Source: Nocardioidaceae bacterium (GTDB lineage Bacteria; Actinomycetota; Actinomycetes; Propionibacteriales; Nocardioidaceae). Taken from it: a stretch of 37,416 nucleotides of DNA. The DNA is taken from assembly GCA_009780515.1 (NCBI GenBank), contig WQZX01000033.1, positions 1 through 37,416 on the forward strand, read 5' to 3'. The position numbers were made by a program, and so were the translations under genes. Below are positions 14,977 through 24,013 of the stretch, piece after piece; within the stretch, counting starts at the first letter, position 1; each line of letters opens with the position of its first letter. The notes beneath the pieces are model-generated. The model was not told the DNA's origin. It saw only the letters and a program-made list of their open reading frames with translations, and ran no database searches.

Positions 14977-16029
14977 TCAGCAGCTGGCGAACAGCAGCGG
15001 CCCGGTCGAGAGGTCGGACAGGACGTAGTTGTCCGGCCGGGGGTGCAGGGTCATCGAGACGACGTCGTTGTCGGCGGTGACGGGGCCGAGCTTGAAGCGG
15101 TCCTGGAAGGTGCCGCCCTGGCCGGGGGCGGGGCCGACGGCCAGCTTGGAGCGGGAGTCGGCGTTGGTGCGGGCCTGGTCGGCGGACTCGAACGCCATAG
15201 CCACACGTACGTCGCCGCTCGGCTCGTAGGCCATCGCGAACGCGTCGAGCGGGTTGATCTCGCCGGCCTCCGTGATGAGCCGGGCGCCGGTGGCCTGGTC
15301 GCTCTCGTCGGCCTGGTTCATCGCGAGCGACTGGCAGGCGAAGTCGCCGTCGTACACCGCGGCGGTGCGGGCGTCGCCGACGGTGGCCACCACCTGGTCG
15401 ATCGAGTCGTCGCCCTTGGCAGGCCCGCGCTGGTGATCGCGCCAGGTCGAGAGGAAGGCGGCGCTGTCGCTCGCGGCCAGCACGTGGTCGGAGGAGTCGA
15501 TGGTCAGGTTGGCCAGCTCGGGGGTGATGTCCCCGATCGCGGTGAGGTCGTCGCCGGGCGTGGTCCAGACGCCGTCGTCGCTGGCGGGCTTGTGGTAGCC
15601 GAGCCGCTCGAGGGTGTCGCGCAGGTCGCCGAGGTCGACGCTCGAGGGCAGCCCCATCTGCAGGAGGGCGCCGTCGGTGCCCTGGCTGTAGAGCTCCCAG
15701 GACAGGTTGGCCGGCGAGACGCCGTACTTGTCGTCCATCGTCCGCGCGGAGTCGACGAGCGCCGACTGGGAGCTGAGGTCGGCGTCGAACGCCTTGTTCA
15801 AGAAGCCGCCCATGTTCTGGTCGGCATCGGCCGACGAGACGTGCAGAGCGCTGCGTACGGCGGTCCAGTCGGTCCAGCTGAACCGCACCGCCGTGCTCGG
15901 GGCCAGCGCCATCGCGGCGGCGAGGCGGCTGTCGGGCCCGGAGCGTGCGCGCACCCAGATCACACCCGCCGCGACGACCACGAGGAGCCCGACGGCCACG
16001 GCCAGGATCACCATCCGGCGACGCTTCAT
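14977..16029 (-). CDS. Membrane-anchored extracytoplasmic protein, unknown
   Basis: A 350-residue protein with a positively charged start (MKRRRMVILAVAVG) and one N-terminal membrane segment (about 7-26), then a large extracytoplasmic domain of about 320 residues ending in FASC. The domain is rich in Asp/Ser and has no catalytic motif I recognise. The overall design, repeated short sheets such as DHVLAASDSAAFLSTW, recalls uncharacterised actinobacterial proteins of the DUF3352 type, but this is a weak resemblance. ATG at 16029 has AGAGGG 7 bases upstream. It is divergent from the MutT1-like gene with 48 bases between starts. Confidence 0.68.
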   Translation of the reverse strand: MKRRRMVILAVAVGLLVVVAAGVIWVRARSGPDSRLAAAMALAPSTAVRFSWTDWTAVRSALHVSSADADQNMGGFLNKAFDADLSSQSALVDSARTMDDKYGVSPANLSWELYSQGTDGALLQMGLPSSVDLGDLRDTLERLGYHKPASDDGVWTTPGDDLTAIGDITPELANLTIDSSDHVLAASDSAAFLSTWRDHQRGPAKGDDSIDQVVATVGDARTAAVYDGDFACQSLAMNQADESDQATGARLITEAGEINPLDAFAMAYEPSGDVRVAMAFESADQARTNADSRSKLAVGPAPGQGGTFQDRFKLGPVTADNDVVSMTLHPRPDNYVLSDLSTGPLLFASC

Positions 16030-16077
16030 CCGTGGGCCCTCTCTCGTCAGCGGTCTCGGATAGGCGACACTAGCGCC

Positions 16078-16989
16078 GTGGCCAGCCCCACTCCCGCACC
16101 CGGTAGGACCAGGCGTCCGTCGATCCTCGCCGCCGGGGTGGTGGTCTTCCGTCCCGGCCGGCAGGTGCTGCTGGTCCACCGCCCCAAGTACGACGACTGG
16201 TCGTTCCCCAAGGGAAAGCTGGAGCCCGGGGAGCACCGCACGGCGGCGGCCGTGCGCGAGGTGGCCGAGGAGACCGGCGTGCACGTGCGTCTCGGGCCGC
16301 CGCTGCCCGACCAGGGCTACCTGGTCGGGGGCCGGCCGAAGGTCGTGCACTACTGGGCCGGTCGCGTGGTCGGCGACGACGACGTGTCCTGCTACCGACC
16401 CAACGACGAGATCGACGGCGTCCGGTGGGTGCACGTCGACGAGGCGGCCCGGGAGCTGAGCTACCCCCACGACCGCGAGACGCTCACGGCCGCCCTCGCG
16501 GTCCGCCGCAAGACCCGCGCGCTGGTCGTGCTGCGCCACGGGGAGGCCCGCTCGCGGTCCCGCTGGACCGCCGACGACCGGCTGCGGCCGCTGCTCAAGG
16601 CCGGCACCCTGCAGGCCGAGCGGCTCGTGCCGCTCCTCGCTGCCTACGACGTCAGCCACGTCGTCAGCTCGCCGAGCACCCGGTGCGTCCAGACCGTCGA
16701 GCCGTACGTCGCGACGACCGGGTTCGACCTCGACCTGCGTCGCCGGCTGAGCGAGGAGGACGCGTCCGCGACGGGCGTCGAGCGGATCGTCGCCGAGCTG
16801 CTCGCCGAGGAGCGCGGGGCGGTGCTGTGCAGCCACCGGCCGGTCCTCCCGCTCGTGTACGACGCCCTCGGACTCAGCGCCCGACAGCGCTCCACCACCC
16901 TCGCGGAGCCCCTCGCCCCTGCGGAGGCGCTCGTGCTCCACGTCCGCAAGGGACGGATCGTGGCGTTCGAGCGGCACCGCGCCCGCTGA
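16078..16989 (+). CDS. mutT1: MutT1-like NUDIX hydrolase-histidine phosphatase fusion
   Basis: A 303-residue two-domain enzyme. Residues about 14-140 are a NUDIX domain with the complete box G-x5-E-x7-REUxEExGU (GKLEPGEHRTAAAVREVAEE). Residues about 147-303 are a histidine phosphatase domain with LRHGEARSRSRW (His154) and CSHRPVLP. This is the layout of mycobacterial MutT1, which degrades 8-oxo-(d)GTP and diadenosine polyphosphates. In Mycobacterium tuberculosis mutT1 neighbours ppk; here ppk lies 14 kb away with the phosphate genes between. The GTG start at 16078 is the first codon that keeps the NUDIX domain complete. Confidence 0.88.
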   Translation: MASPTPAPGRTRRPSILAAGVVVFRPGRQVLLVHRPKYDDWSFPKGKLEPGEHRTAAAVREVAEETGVHVRLGPPLPDQGYLVGGRPKVVHYWAGRVVGDDDVSCYRPNDEIDGVRWVHVDEAARELSYPHDRETLTAALAVRRKTRALVVLRHGEARSRSRWTADDRLRPLLKAGTLQAERLVPLLAAYDVSHVVSSPSTRCVQTVEPYVATTGFDLDLRRRLSEEDASATGVERIVAELLAEERGAVLCSHRPVLPLVYDALGLSARQRSTTLAEPLAPAEALVLHVRKGRIVAFERHRAR

Positions 16990-17064
16990 CCGGGGCGTCG
17001 TCGTACCTTCCCCGAGCGGGCGACGTGACCGGGGGCACGCCCGGTCGTCGCCTGCTCGCGCAGT

Positions 17065-17086
17065 GTTCACGGCCCGTTCAGATTCA
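17065..17086 (+). promoter_or_regulatory. PHO box upstream of pstS
   Basis: Two tandem 11-base units, GTTCACGGCCC and GTTCAGATTCA, match the PhoP direct-repeat consensus of Streptomyces (GTTCAYYYRGC-like). They lie 97 bases before the pstS start. A CATAAC stretch near 17111-17116 could be the -10. This predicts induction under phosphate limitation. The 16990-17182 gap holds no other recognisable feature. Confidence 0.7.
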
Positions 17087-17182
17087 CCGGGCTGTTGCGT
17101 TACCGAGCCTCCATAACTTCGCGACGTCAGATCGAAAACCGAGGGGTGGGCCAATCCGCCCCTCTCGCGAGAGGCATCTGTC

Positions 17183-18274
17183 TTGAACCTCAACCACATT
17201 CGTCGTGCGGCGCTCCCGGGCATTGCTGCCGTCGCGCTCGCTGCCAGCCTGGCGGCCTGCGGCTCCAGCAACAGCTCGAGCGGCGGCTCCAGCAGCCTCA
17301 GCGGCACCGTGGCCGCGGGTGGCTCGACCGCTCAGCAGACCGCCCAGCAGGCCTGGTACGGCGCCTTCAAGGCGTCCAACCCCAACGTCAAGATCTCCTA
17401 CGACGCCGTCGGCTCCGGCGACGGTCGGGCCGGATTCGAGAAGGGCACCTACTCCTTCGTCGGCTCGGACTCCCCGATGGACCCGAAGGCGGACCTTCCG
17501 GCCGCGACCAAGCAGTGCGGTGGCGACCCGATCCAGATCCCGGTCTTCATCTCGCCGATCGACGTCGCGTTCAACCTCCCGGGCGTCAAGAGCCTGAACC
17601 TCGACGCGAACACGATCGCCAGCATCTTCGCCGGCAAGATCACCAAGTGGAACGACCCGGCCATCGCCAAGCAGAACTCCGGCGTGAAGCTGCCGAGCAC
17701 CACGATCACCCCCGTGCACCGCTCGGACTCGTCGGGCACCACCGACAACTTCACCGACTACCTGCACCAGGCCGCGCCGTCGGTGTGGACCAACGAGCAC
17801 AACTCCGACTGGCCGCTCAAGGGCGGCGAGGGCCAGGAGGGCACCTCCGGCGTCGTCGGTGACGTCAAGGACAACCCCGGCACCATCGCCTACATCGACG
17901 ACTCGGGTGTCGAGAAGCAGGGCCTCGGCGTCGCCAAGATCAAGGTCGGCAGCACCTACGTCGCCCCGAGCGCCCAGGGCGCCGCGAACGGCCTCGCCGC
18001 CTCGACGCTCGCCAAGGGCGGCCCGTCGACGGTCATGACCTACCAGATCAACCGCACCACGACCGACCCGTCGAACTACCCGGTCTTCATGGCGTCGAAC
18101 GAGATCGCCTGCCAGAAGTACAGCAGCTCGGCGACGACGGACATCGTGAAGTCCTTCCTGACCTACATCATCTCCAACCAGGGTCAGCAGGTCGCCGCCA
18201 AGAACGCCTACTCCGCGCCGCTCCCGTCCTCGGTGGTCTCCGCAGAGCAGAAGATCATCGCGAAGATGGGCTGA
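17183..18274 (+). CDS. pstS: Phosphate ABC transporter binding lipoprotein
   Basis: A 363-residue phosphate-binding lipoprotein: signal MNLNHIRRAALPGIAAVALA, lipobox LAAC with Cys26, and a Ser/Gly linker. The mature domain has GTVAAGGSTAQQTAQQAW, the phosphate loop FVGSDSPMDPKADL, and HRSDSSGTTDNFTDYL, the classical PstS ligand segments. It uses a TTG start at 17183; no in-frame ATG or GTG would leave the signal peptide whole. It is the first gene of the pstSCAB operon and is followed by a hairpin that may favour excess PstS. Confidence 0.95.
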   Translation: MNLNHIRRAALPGIAAVALAASLAACGSSNSSSGGSSSLSGTVAAGGSTAQQTAQQAWYGAFKASNPNVKISYDAVGSGDGRAGFEKGTYSFVGSDSPMDPKADLPAATKQCGGDPIQIPVFISPIDVAFNLPGVKSLNLDANTIASIFAGKITKWNDPAIAKQNSGVKLPSTTITPVHRSDSSGTTDNFTDYLHQAAPSVWTNEHNSDWPLKGGEGQEGTSGVVGDVKDNPGTIAYIDDSGVEKQGLGVAKIKVGSTYVAPSAQGAANGLAASTLAKGGPSTVMTYQINRTTTDPSNYPVFMASNEIACQKYSSSATTDIVKSFLTYIISNQGQQVAAKNAYSAPLPSSVVSAEQKIIAKMG

Positions 18275-18286
18275 ACCAGCTGAGCA

Positions 18287-18319
18287 GAGGTGCGGCCGGA
18301 CGATCTCCGGCCGCACCTC
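18287..18319 (+). terminator. Intra-operon hairpin after pstS
   Basis: GAGGTGCGGCCGGA and TCCGGCCGCACCTC form a perfect 14-bp stem with a 5-base loop, 12 bases after the pstS stop and before pstC. There is no U-run, so it may act as a partial terminator or as a 3' stabiliser of the pstS message. Either would give more binding protein than permease. Confidence 0.65.
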
Positions 18320-18424
18320 ATCAGCTTTCCCGGATCACTCGGGGAGGTGCCGGGTCCGGCTTTCGGACCCGCGCCTCCCCTCCGTCCCGCCACCGGGTGG
18401 CACGCAACCCTGGAGCCAGAACCA

Positions 18425-19402
18425 GTGAGCACAATCGAGCCGCAGACCGTCCCGGAGGGCCCACCCACGCCCTCGGACGAGACGCCGGAGTCGCAGCCCG
18501 TCACCGGGTGGGGCGACCGCATCTTCTCCTCCGCCGCCTTCGGAGCGGGGCTGCTGATCCTGCTCGTCCTCGCAGCCGTCTTCGTCTTCCTCGCGGTGCA
18601 GGGCGCGCCGGGCACGCACCAGGCCGCCTCGGTCTACGGCCCCTATGCCACCAACTTCTGGTCCTACGCCGGCAAGCTGCTGTTCGGCACCGCGCTCGCC
18701 GCCGTCCTGGCGATGCTGATCGCCGTGCCGTTCGCGCTCGGGCTGGCGCTGTTCATCTCGCACTACGCGCCGCGCCGTCTGGCGGTGCCGGTCGCGTACG
18801 TCATCGACCTGCTGGCCGCCGTACCGTCGGTCGTCTTCGGCCTCTGGGGCGGTCGCGCCCTCACCCACGCCTCGCTCCCGGTGCAGCACTGGCTCAACCA
18901 GCACCTGGGCTGGTTCCCGCTCTTCGGCGGCACGCCGTCCTCGACCGGCCACACCGTCTTCATCGCCGCGGTCGTGCTGTCGATCATGGTCATCCCGATC
19001 ACGACCGCGATCGCCCGCGAGGTCTTCCAGCAGACCCCCAAGCTGCTCGAGGAGGCCGCCCTCGGCCTCGGCGCGACGCGCTGGGAGATGATCAAGTACG
19101 CCGTCCTGCCGCACTCGCGCTCGGGCGTCGTCGCCGGCGCGATGCTCGGCCTCGGTCGCGCGCTCGGCGAGACGATGGCGGTCGCCATGGTGCTCAACGG
19201 CAACCCGCTGGTCTCGATCCGGATCCTCACCACCGACAGCCCGGCGACGATCGCCTCGAACATCGCGAACGAGTACAAGAACGAGGACCCGCACATGCAG
19301 TCGGTCCTCATCGCGACGGGTCTGGTCCTGTTCGTGTTCACGTTCCTGGTCAACTTCGCCGCCCGCACCATCGTGACCCGCGCGGAGAGGAGGCTCGCAT
19401 GA
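18425..19402 (+). CDS. pstC: Phosphate ABC transporter permease PstC
   Basis: A 325-residue permease with a Pro/Glu-rich cytoplasmic N-terminus and six membrane helices. The EAA-type docking loop is LLEEAALGLGATRWEMIKYA, and GLGRALGETMAVAMVLNG is characteristic of PstC. GTG at 18425 is chosen because TGGAGCCAG precedes it and the added upstream residues are low-complexity; the frame is open back to 18290. It ends with an ATGA overlap into pstA. Confidence 0.93.
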   Translation: MSTIEPQTVPEGPPTPSDETPESQPVTGWGDRIFSSAAFGAGLLILLVLAAVFVFLAVQGAPGTHQAASVYGPYATNFWSYAGKLLFGTALAAVLAMLIAVPFALGLALFISHYAPRRLAVPVAYVIDLLAAVPSVVFGLWGGRALTHASLPVQHWLNQHLGWFPLFGGTPSSTGHTVFIAAVVLSIMVIPITTAIAREVFQQTPKLLEEAALGLGATRWEMIKYAVLPHSRSGVVAGAMLGLGRALGETMAVAMVLNGNPLVSIRILTTDSPATIASNIANEYKNEDPHMQSVLIATGLVLFVFTFLVNFAARTIVTRAERRLA

Positions 19403-20475
19403 GCGTCACCACCGCACCCACGGGCGGCATCTCGCTCCAGGGGAACCGGCTGCCCCGCTTCGCGCCGTACGTCGTCGTGGTCGGCGCCGTCGCGCTCGGC
19501 GCGCTGGTCACCATGCTGCTCGGCCTGAGCTGGGTCGCCGCGCCGGTCCTGGCCGTCATCGTCGTCGACATCGCCCTGCCGCTGTGGTCCAGGCTCGTCG
19601 AGGGCCGCCGCGCCGCCGCGAACCGGGGCGTCACCTGCCTGGTCTGGACCGCGCTGGGCTGCACGCTCGTGCCGCTGGTCTGGGTGCTCGCCGAGGTGGT
19701 GATCAAGGGTGCGCCGGGCATCAACGCCCACCTGCTCACCCACGACGGCACGCCGTACTTCGATCCGAAGACGCTCGTCACCACGGCGGGCGGCGGGGCC
19801 TTCCACGCGCTCGTCGGCACCCTGATGGTCACGCTGTGCGCGGTGATCATCTCGGTCCCGGTCGGCCTGATGACGGCGGTCTACCTCGTCGAGTACGCCC
19901 GCGGCAGCTGGCTCGCCCGCGGCGTGACGCTGATGGTCGACGTCATGACCGGCATCCCGTCGATCGTGGCCGGTCTGTTCGCGGTCGCGCTCTTCACCCT
20001 CGCCGACCCGTCGTTGCGCATGGGCATCATGGGCTCGGTCGCGCTGTCGCTGCTGATGATCCCGACGGTCGTGCGCTCGGCCGAGGAGATGATGCGACTG
20101 GTGCCCAACGACCTCCGCGAGGCGGCGTACGCCCTCGGTGTGCCGAAGTGGCGCACGGTCCTCAAGGTCGTCCTGCGTACGTCGCTCGGTGGCATCATCA
20201 CCGGTGTGATGCTGGCCGTCAGCCGGGTGATCGGCGAGACCGCGCCGCTGCTGGTCGCGATCGGCTCGATCGACGAGACCAACTGGAACCCGTTCTCGGG
20301 GCGCATGGAGACGCTGCCGGTGTTCATCATGGACAACTACACCCAGGGGGCCACGACGCCCGACGGCTACAAGTGGGCGTGGAGCGGCGCGCTCCTGCTC
20401 ATCGCCATCGTCATGGTCCTGAACCTCATCGCCCGCATCATCGGCAAGATCTTCGCCCCCAAGACCGGGCGCTGA
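19399..20475 (+). CDS. pstA: Phosphate ABC transporter permease PstA
   Basis: A 358-residue permease. Two extra N-terminal hydrophobic segments precede the usual six-helix core, as in other actinobacterial PstA proteins. The EAA-type loop is [20 protein letters not shown], followed by [21 protein letters not shown], the PstA signature. ATG at 19399 overlaps the pstC stop by 4 bases. It forms the heterodimeric channel with PstC. Confidence 0.93.
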   Translation: MSVTTAPTGGISLQGNRLPRFAPYVVVVGAVALGALVTMLLGLSWVAAPVLAVIVVDIALPLWSRLVEGRRAAANRGVTCLVWTALGCTLVPLVWVLAEVVIKGAPGINAHLLTHDGTPYFDPKTLVTTAGGGAFHALVGTLMVTLCAVIISVPVGLMTAVYLVEYARGSWLARGVTLMVDVMTGIPSIVAGLFAVALFTLADPSLRMGIMGSVALSLLMIPTVVRSAEEMMRLVPNDLREAAYALGVPKWRTVLKVVLRTSLGGIITGVMLAVSRVIGETAPLLVAIGSIDETNWNPFSGRMETLPVFIMDNYTQGATTPDGYKWAWSGALLLIAIVMVLNLIARIIGKIFAPKTGR

Positions 20476-20488
20476 CAGGGAGCACACA

Positions 20489-21268
20489 ATGGCCAAGAGC
20501 ATCGACGTCTCCGACGTCAACATCTACTACGGCGACTTCCTCGCCGTGCAGGGCGTCAACATGTCGATCCGCGCGGGTGCGGTGACCGCGTTCATCGGTC
20601 CGTCCGGCTGCGGCAAGTCGACGTTCCTGCGCTCGCTCAACCGCATGCACGAGGTGATCCCGGGTGCGCGCGTCGAGGGCAAGATCGTGGTGGACGGGCA
20701 GGACCTCTACGGTCCGGGCATCGACCCCGTCGCCGTACGGCGCACCGTCGGCATGGTCTTCCAGCGGCCGAACCCGTTCCCGACGATGTCGATCTACGAC
20801 AACGTGCTCGCGGGCAGCCGGCTCAACGCCAAGAAGATCAAGAAGGCCGACGCCGACGAGATCGTCGAGCGGTCGCTGCGCGGCGCGAACCTCTGGCAGG
20901 AGGTGAAGGACCGCCTCGGCAAGCCCGGGATGGGTCTCTCCGGTGGTCAGCAGCAGCGCCTGTGCATCGCGCGCGCGATCGCGGTGCAGCCCGAGATCCT
21001 GCTGATGGACGAGCCGTGCTCGGCGCTGGACCCGATCTCGACCTCGGCCGTCGAGGACCTGATCCACCAGCTCAAGGACGACTACACGATCGTCATCGTC
21101 ACCCACAACATGCAGCAGGCCGCGCGCGTCTCGGACGACACCGGCTTCTTCAACCTCAAGGCCACCGGCGAGCCCGGGCACCTGGTCGAGTTCAACCCGA
21201 CCAAGAAGATGTTCGCGAACCCCGACGACCCGGCGACCGAGGCCTACATCTCGGGTCGTTTCGGCTGA
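20489..21268 (+). CDS. pstB: Phosphate ABC transporter ATPase
   Basis: A 259-residue ATPase of the PstB type. Walker A is GPSGCGKST, followed by [11 protein letters not shown], a PstB hallmark; the Q-loop is [17 protein letters not shown], the signature [15 protein letters not shown], Walker [14 protein letters not shown], and the switch [23 protein letters not shown] lies 7 bases upstream of ATG. It energises PstCA and, with PhoU-type proteins, usually takes part in phosphate signalling. Confidence 0.96.
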   Translation: MAKSIDVSDVNIYYGDFLAVQGVNMSIRAGAVTAFIGPSGCGKSTFLRSLNRMHEVIPGARVEGKIVVDGQDLYGPGIDPVAVRRTVGMVFQRPNPFPTMSIYDNVLAGSRLNAKKIKKADADEIVERSLRGANLWQEVKDRLGKPGMGLSGGQQQRLCIARAIAVQPEILLMDEPCSALDPISTSAVEDLIHQLKDDYTIVIVTHNMQQAARVSDDTGFFNLKATGEPGHLVEFNPTKKMFANPDDPATEAYISGRFG

Positions 21269-21284
21269 TCCCGAGACGCTGGAC

Positions 21285-22025
21285 ATGGACACGCCCTCAG
21301 GGATGGAGCGTGTCGGCAGGTCGTCCCGCGAGGCGGCCGTCCGCGACTACCTCCACAGGTGGGCCGAGACGGCAGGCGCACAGGTCCTGGTGGTGGACCC
21401 GCTGCCCGACCGGGAGGGGCTGACCGACGCGATGGCCGGTCGTGGGGTCCACATGGTGTGGGCCGATTCGACCATCGACGGTCTGGTGGAGTTCGGGCGG
21501 GTGCACCCGAACGCGGTCGTCGTCGACCCGCGCGCACCCGGCATCCCGGCGACCGAGTTCGTCAGCGTGATCCGCAAGCACGGGGCGTCGTACGTCATCG
21601 CGGTGCTGGAGCGCACCGAGCCGGACGCGGCGGGTGAGCTGCTGCGGGCCGGAGCCAGCGCGCTGGTGCCCTCGCCGTACACGGCGAGCGCGCTGTGGGA
21701 GGCGCTGAGCGCGTCGCCGGTGCCGATGTCGCAGCACGCCCACCTCTCGGTCGGGCCGCTCGAGCTCGACGCCGGTGCCTACTCGGTGAGCATCGCGGGC
21801 CGGCGCATCCCCGACCTGCCGCTGAAGGAGTTCGAGCTGCTTCGCGAGCTGATGCTGCGCGCGCCGGGCGTCGTCACCGACGACGAGCTGCGGACGGCGC
21901 TGTGGGGGTCGGGCAGCGCCAGCGGCAACACGATCGCGATGCACGTGACCCGGCTGCGGGCCCGCCTCGACGGGGCCGCATCGGTACGCCGCATCCGCGG
22001 GCGGGGCTACTCCCTGACGATCTGA
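21285..22025 (+). CDS. OmpR-type regulator with degenerate receiver
   Basis: A 246-residue protein. Residues about 30-140 have a receiver-like fold and residues 150-246 an OmpR-type winged helix (LPLKEFELLRELMLRAPGVV; NTIAMHVTRLRARL; RRIRGRGYSLTI). In the receiver the phospho-acceptor-like Asp is present in VVVDPRAPG, but only one acidic residue is at the first strand (VVDPLPD), the conserved Thr/Ser is lost, and the Lys of the usual KP pair is Ser (VPSPY). It therefore resembles atypical, phosphorylation-independent regulators. No sensor kinase is adjacent. It follows pstB by 16 bases and probably belongs to the pst transcript. Confidence 0.82.
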   Translation: MDTPSGMERVGRSSREAAVRDYLHRWAETAGAQVLVVDPLPDREGLTDAMAGRGVHMVWADSTIDGLVEFGRVHPNAVVVDPRAPGIPATEFVSVIRKHGASYVIAVLERTEPDAAGELLRAGASALVPSPYTASALWEALSASPVPMSQHAHLSVGPLELDAGAYSVSIAGRRIPDLPLKEFELLRELMLRAPGVVTDDELRTALWGSGSASGNTIAMHVTRLRARLDGAASVRRIRGRGYSLTI

Positions 22026-22039
22026 CCGCGACCGGTCAG
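22022..22039. terminator. Hairpin spanning two convergent stop codons
   Basis: CTGACCG and CGGTCAG form a 7-bp stem with a 4-base loop. The stem contains the stop codon of the regulator gene on one side and that of the PiT gene on the other. It may be a compact bidirectional terminator. Confidence 0.45.
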
Positions 22040-23043
22040 GCGGGCACGACTAGGTGGATGACGCCGTAGGCCAGGTAGGCGACCAGCGCCGCAGCAGGGA
22101 GGGTCACCAGCCACGCCACCAGAATCGTCTGCGCCATGCCCCACCGGACCGCCGAGAAGCGCTTGGTCGCGCCGGCGCCCATCACCGCGGCGGTGATCAC
22201 GTGGGTGGTCGAGATCGGCGCCTGGTAGACGTACGCCGTCGTGTAGAGGACCGTCGCGCCGACCGACTCGGCCGCGAAGGCCCGCGGCGGGTCGAGGTGG
22301 ATGATCCGGCGCCCGAGGGTGCGCATGATGCGCCAGCCGCCGGAGTAGGTGCCGAGCGAGATCGCGCTCGCCGCGCACATGATGACCCACAGCGGCAGGT
22401 GGGTAGCGCTGTAGTGGCTGGGGTACGCCGTGACCAGCACCAGCAGGATGACGCCCATCGTCTTCTGGGCGTCCTGGAGGCCGTGGCCCAGCGCCAGCGA
22501 GGCGGCCGAGATGGTCTGCATGCCGCGGAAGCCGCGGTTGACCCGATGGGGGTTGCGCCGCCGGAAGATCCACAGGATCGCGGTCATCACGATGAAGGCG
22601 AGGATCAGGCCGATCACGGGTGAGGCGACCATCGGGATGACGACCTTGTCCCAGATCGTCGACCAGTGGACCGTCGCGCCGCCGGCGAGGGCCGCGCCGA
22701 CCAGGCCGCCGATCAGGGCGTGGCTGGAGGAGGACGGGAGCCCGAAGTACCAGGTGATGAGGTTCCAGGAGATCGCGCCCAGGAGCGCCGACATCACGAT
22801 CACCAGGCCGTGGTGGCTCTGTGGCGGGACGATCACGTCGCTGACGGTGTGGGCGACCTTCTGCCCGAGCAGCGAGCCGACGAAGTTCATGACGGCCGCC
22901 AGGGTGAGGGCGATCCGCGGCGTCAGCGCCCGGGTCGAGACCGACGTCGCGATGGCGTTGGCGGCGTCGTGGAACCCGTTGGTGTAGTCGAAGGCGAGCG
23001 CGATCACGATGACCACGATCACGATCGCGAGGGTGACGGTCAC
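22036..23043 (-). CDS. pitA: PiT-family inorganic phosphate transporter
   Basis: A 335-residue membrane transporter of the PiT/PHO4 family with about ten helices. The two inverted family signatures are visible: FDYTNGFHDAANAIATSVSTRAL-type start (DYTNGFHDAANAIAT) and the second copy near SLALGHGLQDAQKTMGVI. It imports phosphate, often as a metal complex, driven by the proton gradient, and is the low-affinity counterpart to Pst. The start is GTG at 23043; the ribosome site is weak. It lies 47 bases after the DUF47 gene on the same strand, and the two commonly act together. Confidence 0.93.
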   Translation of the reverse strand: MTVTLAIVIVVIVIALAFDYTNGFHDAANAIATSVSTRALTPRIALTLAAVMNFVGSLLGQKVAHTVSDVIVPPQSHHGLVIVMSALLGAISWNLITWYFGLPSSSSHALIGGLVGAALAGGATVHWSTIWDKVVIPMVASPVIGLILAFIVMTAILWIFRRRNPHRVNRGFRGMQTISAASLALGHGLQDAQKTMGVILLVLVTAYPSHYSATHLPLWVIMCAASAISLGTYSGGWRIMRTLGRRIIHLDPPRAFAAESVGATVLYTTAYVYQAPISTTHVITAAVMGAGATKRFSAVRWGMAQTILVAWLVTLPAAALVAYLAYGVIHLVVPA

Positions 23044-23090
23044 TGCGGACGGTCTTCAGTAGAGGTCATCTGCTGATCGGCCGGTCGGCC

Positions 23091-23708
23091 TCAGCCTTCC
23101 TTGACGGCGATCTGCTCGACGATGTTGGCGACCGCCTCGAAGGCGTCGATGGCCGCCTCGAGCGACTCGACGATGTCCTTGAGCTTCAGGACCTCGATGG
23201 TCTTGTACTCGCCGGAGAAGAGCTGGGCCAGCATCCGCCGGTGGTTGCGGTCGCCGGTGTTCTCCAGCCGGTTTATCTCGATCCAGTAGTCCTCGAGGGA
23301 GTTCATCGACTGGAGCCGCGGCATCGCGGCGGAGGTCAGCTCGGCGCAGCGCTGGAGCACGTCGACCTGTGCGGACAGCTCGGTCGGGATCGTGGAGACC
23401 TCGTAGAGCAGGATCAGGTCGACCGCCTCGTCCATCATGTCCATGACGTCGTCGAGGCCGGAGCCGAGCTTGTAGAGGTCCTCGCGGTCGAAGGGCGTGA
23501 CGAAGGTGCTGTTCACCTTCTTCACGATCGCGTGGGTCGTCTCGTCGGCGGCGTGCTCGGCGGCCCGCATCCGCTCGGCGACGGCCTCACGGTCAGCGTT
23601 CTCGGCGAGCATCTCGGCCAGCAGGCCGGCTCCCTCGACGAGGTGCTGGGCCGACTGGGTGAAGAGGTCGAAGAAGGAGGTGTCGACCGGGCGCAGACGC
23701 AATCGCAC
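23091..23708 (-). CDS. DUF47/PhoU-like PiT accessory protein
   Basis: A 205-residue all-helical protein of the DUF47 (PhoU-like) family. The conserved pattern E-H-x-AD-x(3)-H is seen as AAEHAADETTHAIVKKV, followed by TPFDREDLYKLGSGLDDVMD, the family's metal-site region, and EYKTIEVLKLKDIVESLEAAIDA near the end. Such proteins are encoded with PiT transporters and are thought to control phosphate uptake. GTG at 23708 has GGGAG 8 bases upstream. It is cotranscribed with the PiT gene. Confidence 0.92.
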   Translation of the reverse strand: MRLRLRPVDTSFFDLFTQSAQHLVEGAGLLAEMLAENADREAVAERMRAAEHAADETTHAIVKKVNSTFVTPFDREDLYKLGSGLDDVMDMMDEAVDLILLYEVSTIPTELSAQVDVLQRCAELTSAAMPRLQSMNSLEDYWIEINRLENTGDRNHRRMLAQLFSGEYKTIEVLKLKDIVESLEAAIDAFEAVANIVEQIAVKEG

Positions 23709-23725
23709 TTGGACTCCCGTTGAGG

Positions 23726-23758
23726 CGGAGGCGAACGCGATCATGCTAGGGGGTGAAC
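23726..23758 (-). promoter_or_regulatory. Possible PHO box before DUF47-pit operon
   Basis: Read on the minus strand, three consecutive 11-base units begin GTTCACCCCCT, AGCATGATCGC, GTTCGCCTCCG. Units 1 and 3 match the PhoP consensus; the middle one does not, and includes a TAGCAT -10-like hexamer. It is therefore weaker than the pstS box. Confidence 0.35.
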
Positions 23759-23840
23759 GACGTCGGCGTGCAACCGTGGGCGGGTGTTCTGGACGCGAAG
23801 TGGCCGTCACCACTCCGCGACCGGGTCTCCCGGGCGGGGC

Positions 23841-24013
23841 TCAGGAGCGGAAACGGCCGCGCTGCTGCTCGATCAGGGCCTCCTGAAGGTCGACCGTCCC
23901 GTCGTTGCGCACCCACTGGCCCTCGGCGCCGAGCACCCAGGCACGCGTGGTGGGCGCGAAGGCCAGGTCGAGCAGATCCGCGACGCCCTGCTTGGTGCGC
24001 TCGTCGGGCAGCC
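23841..24013 (-). pseudogene. ppk 3'-end remnant (left direct repeat)
   Basis: This encodes the last 56 residues of polyphosphate kinase ([17 protein letters not shown] to QQRGRFRS) and its own TGA stop, but has no start or upstream gene. Bases 23845-24013 are identical at 168 of 169 positions to 31234-31402 in the intact ppk; only the base at 23934 differs. The remnant ends in Ser-TGA where the intact gene ends in Ser-TAG. It marks the left edge of the inserted segment. Confidence 0.93.

Noticed and set aside
18763..20523. Long minus-strand open frame across pstC and pstA
   Set aside because: It is antisense to two permease genes with family signatures; His, Asp and Arg richness is the usual shadow pattern.
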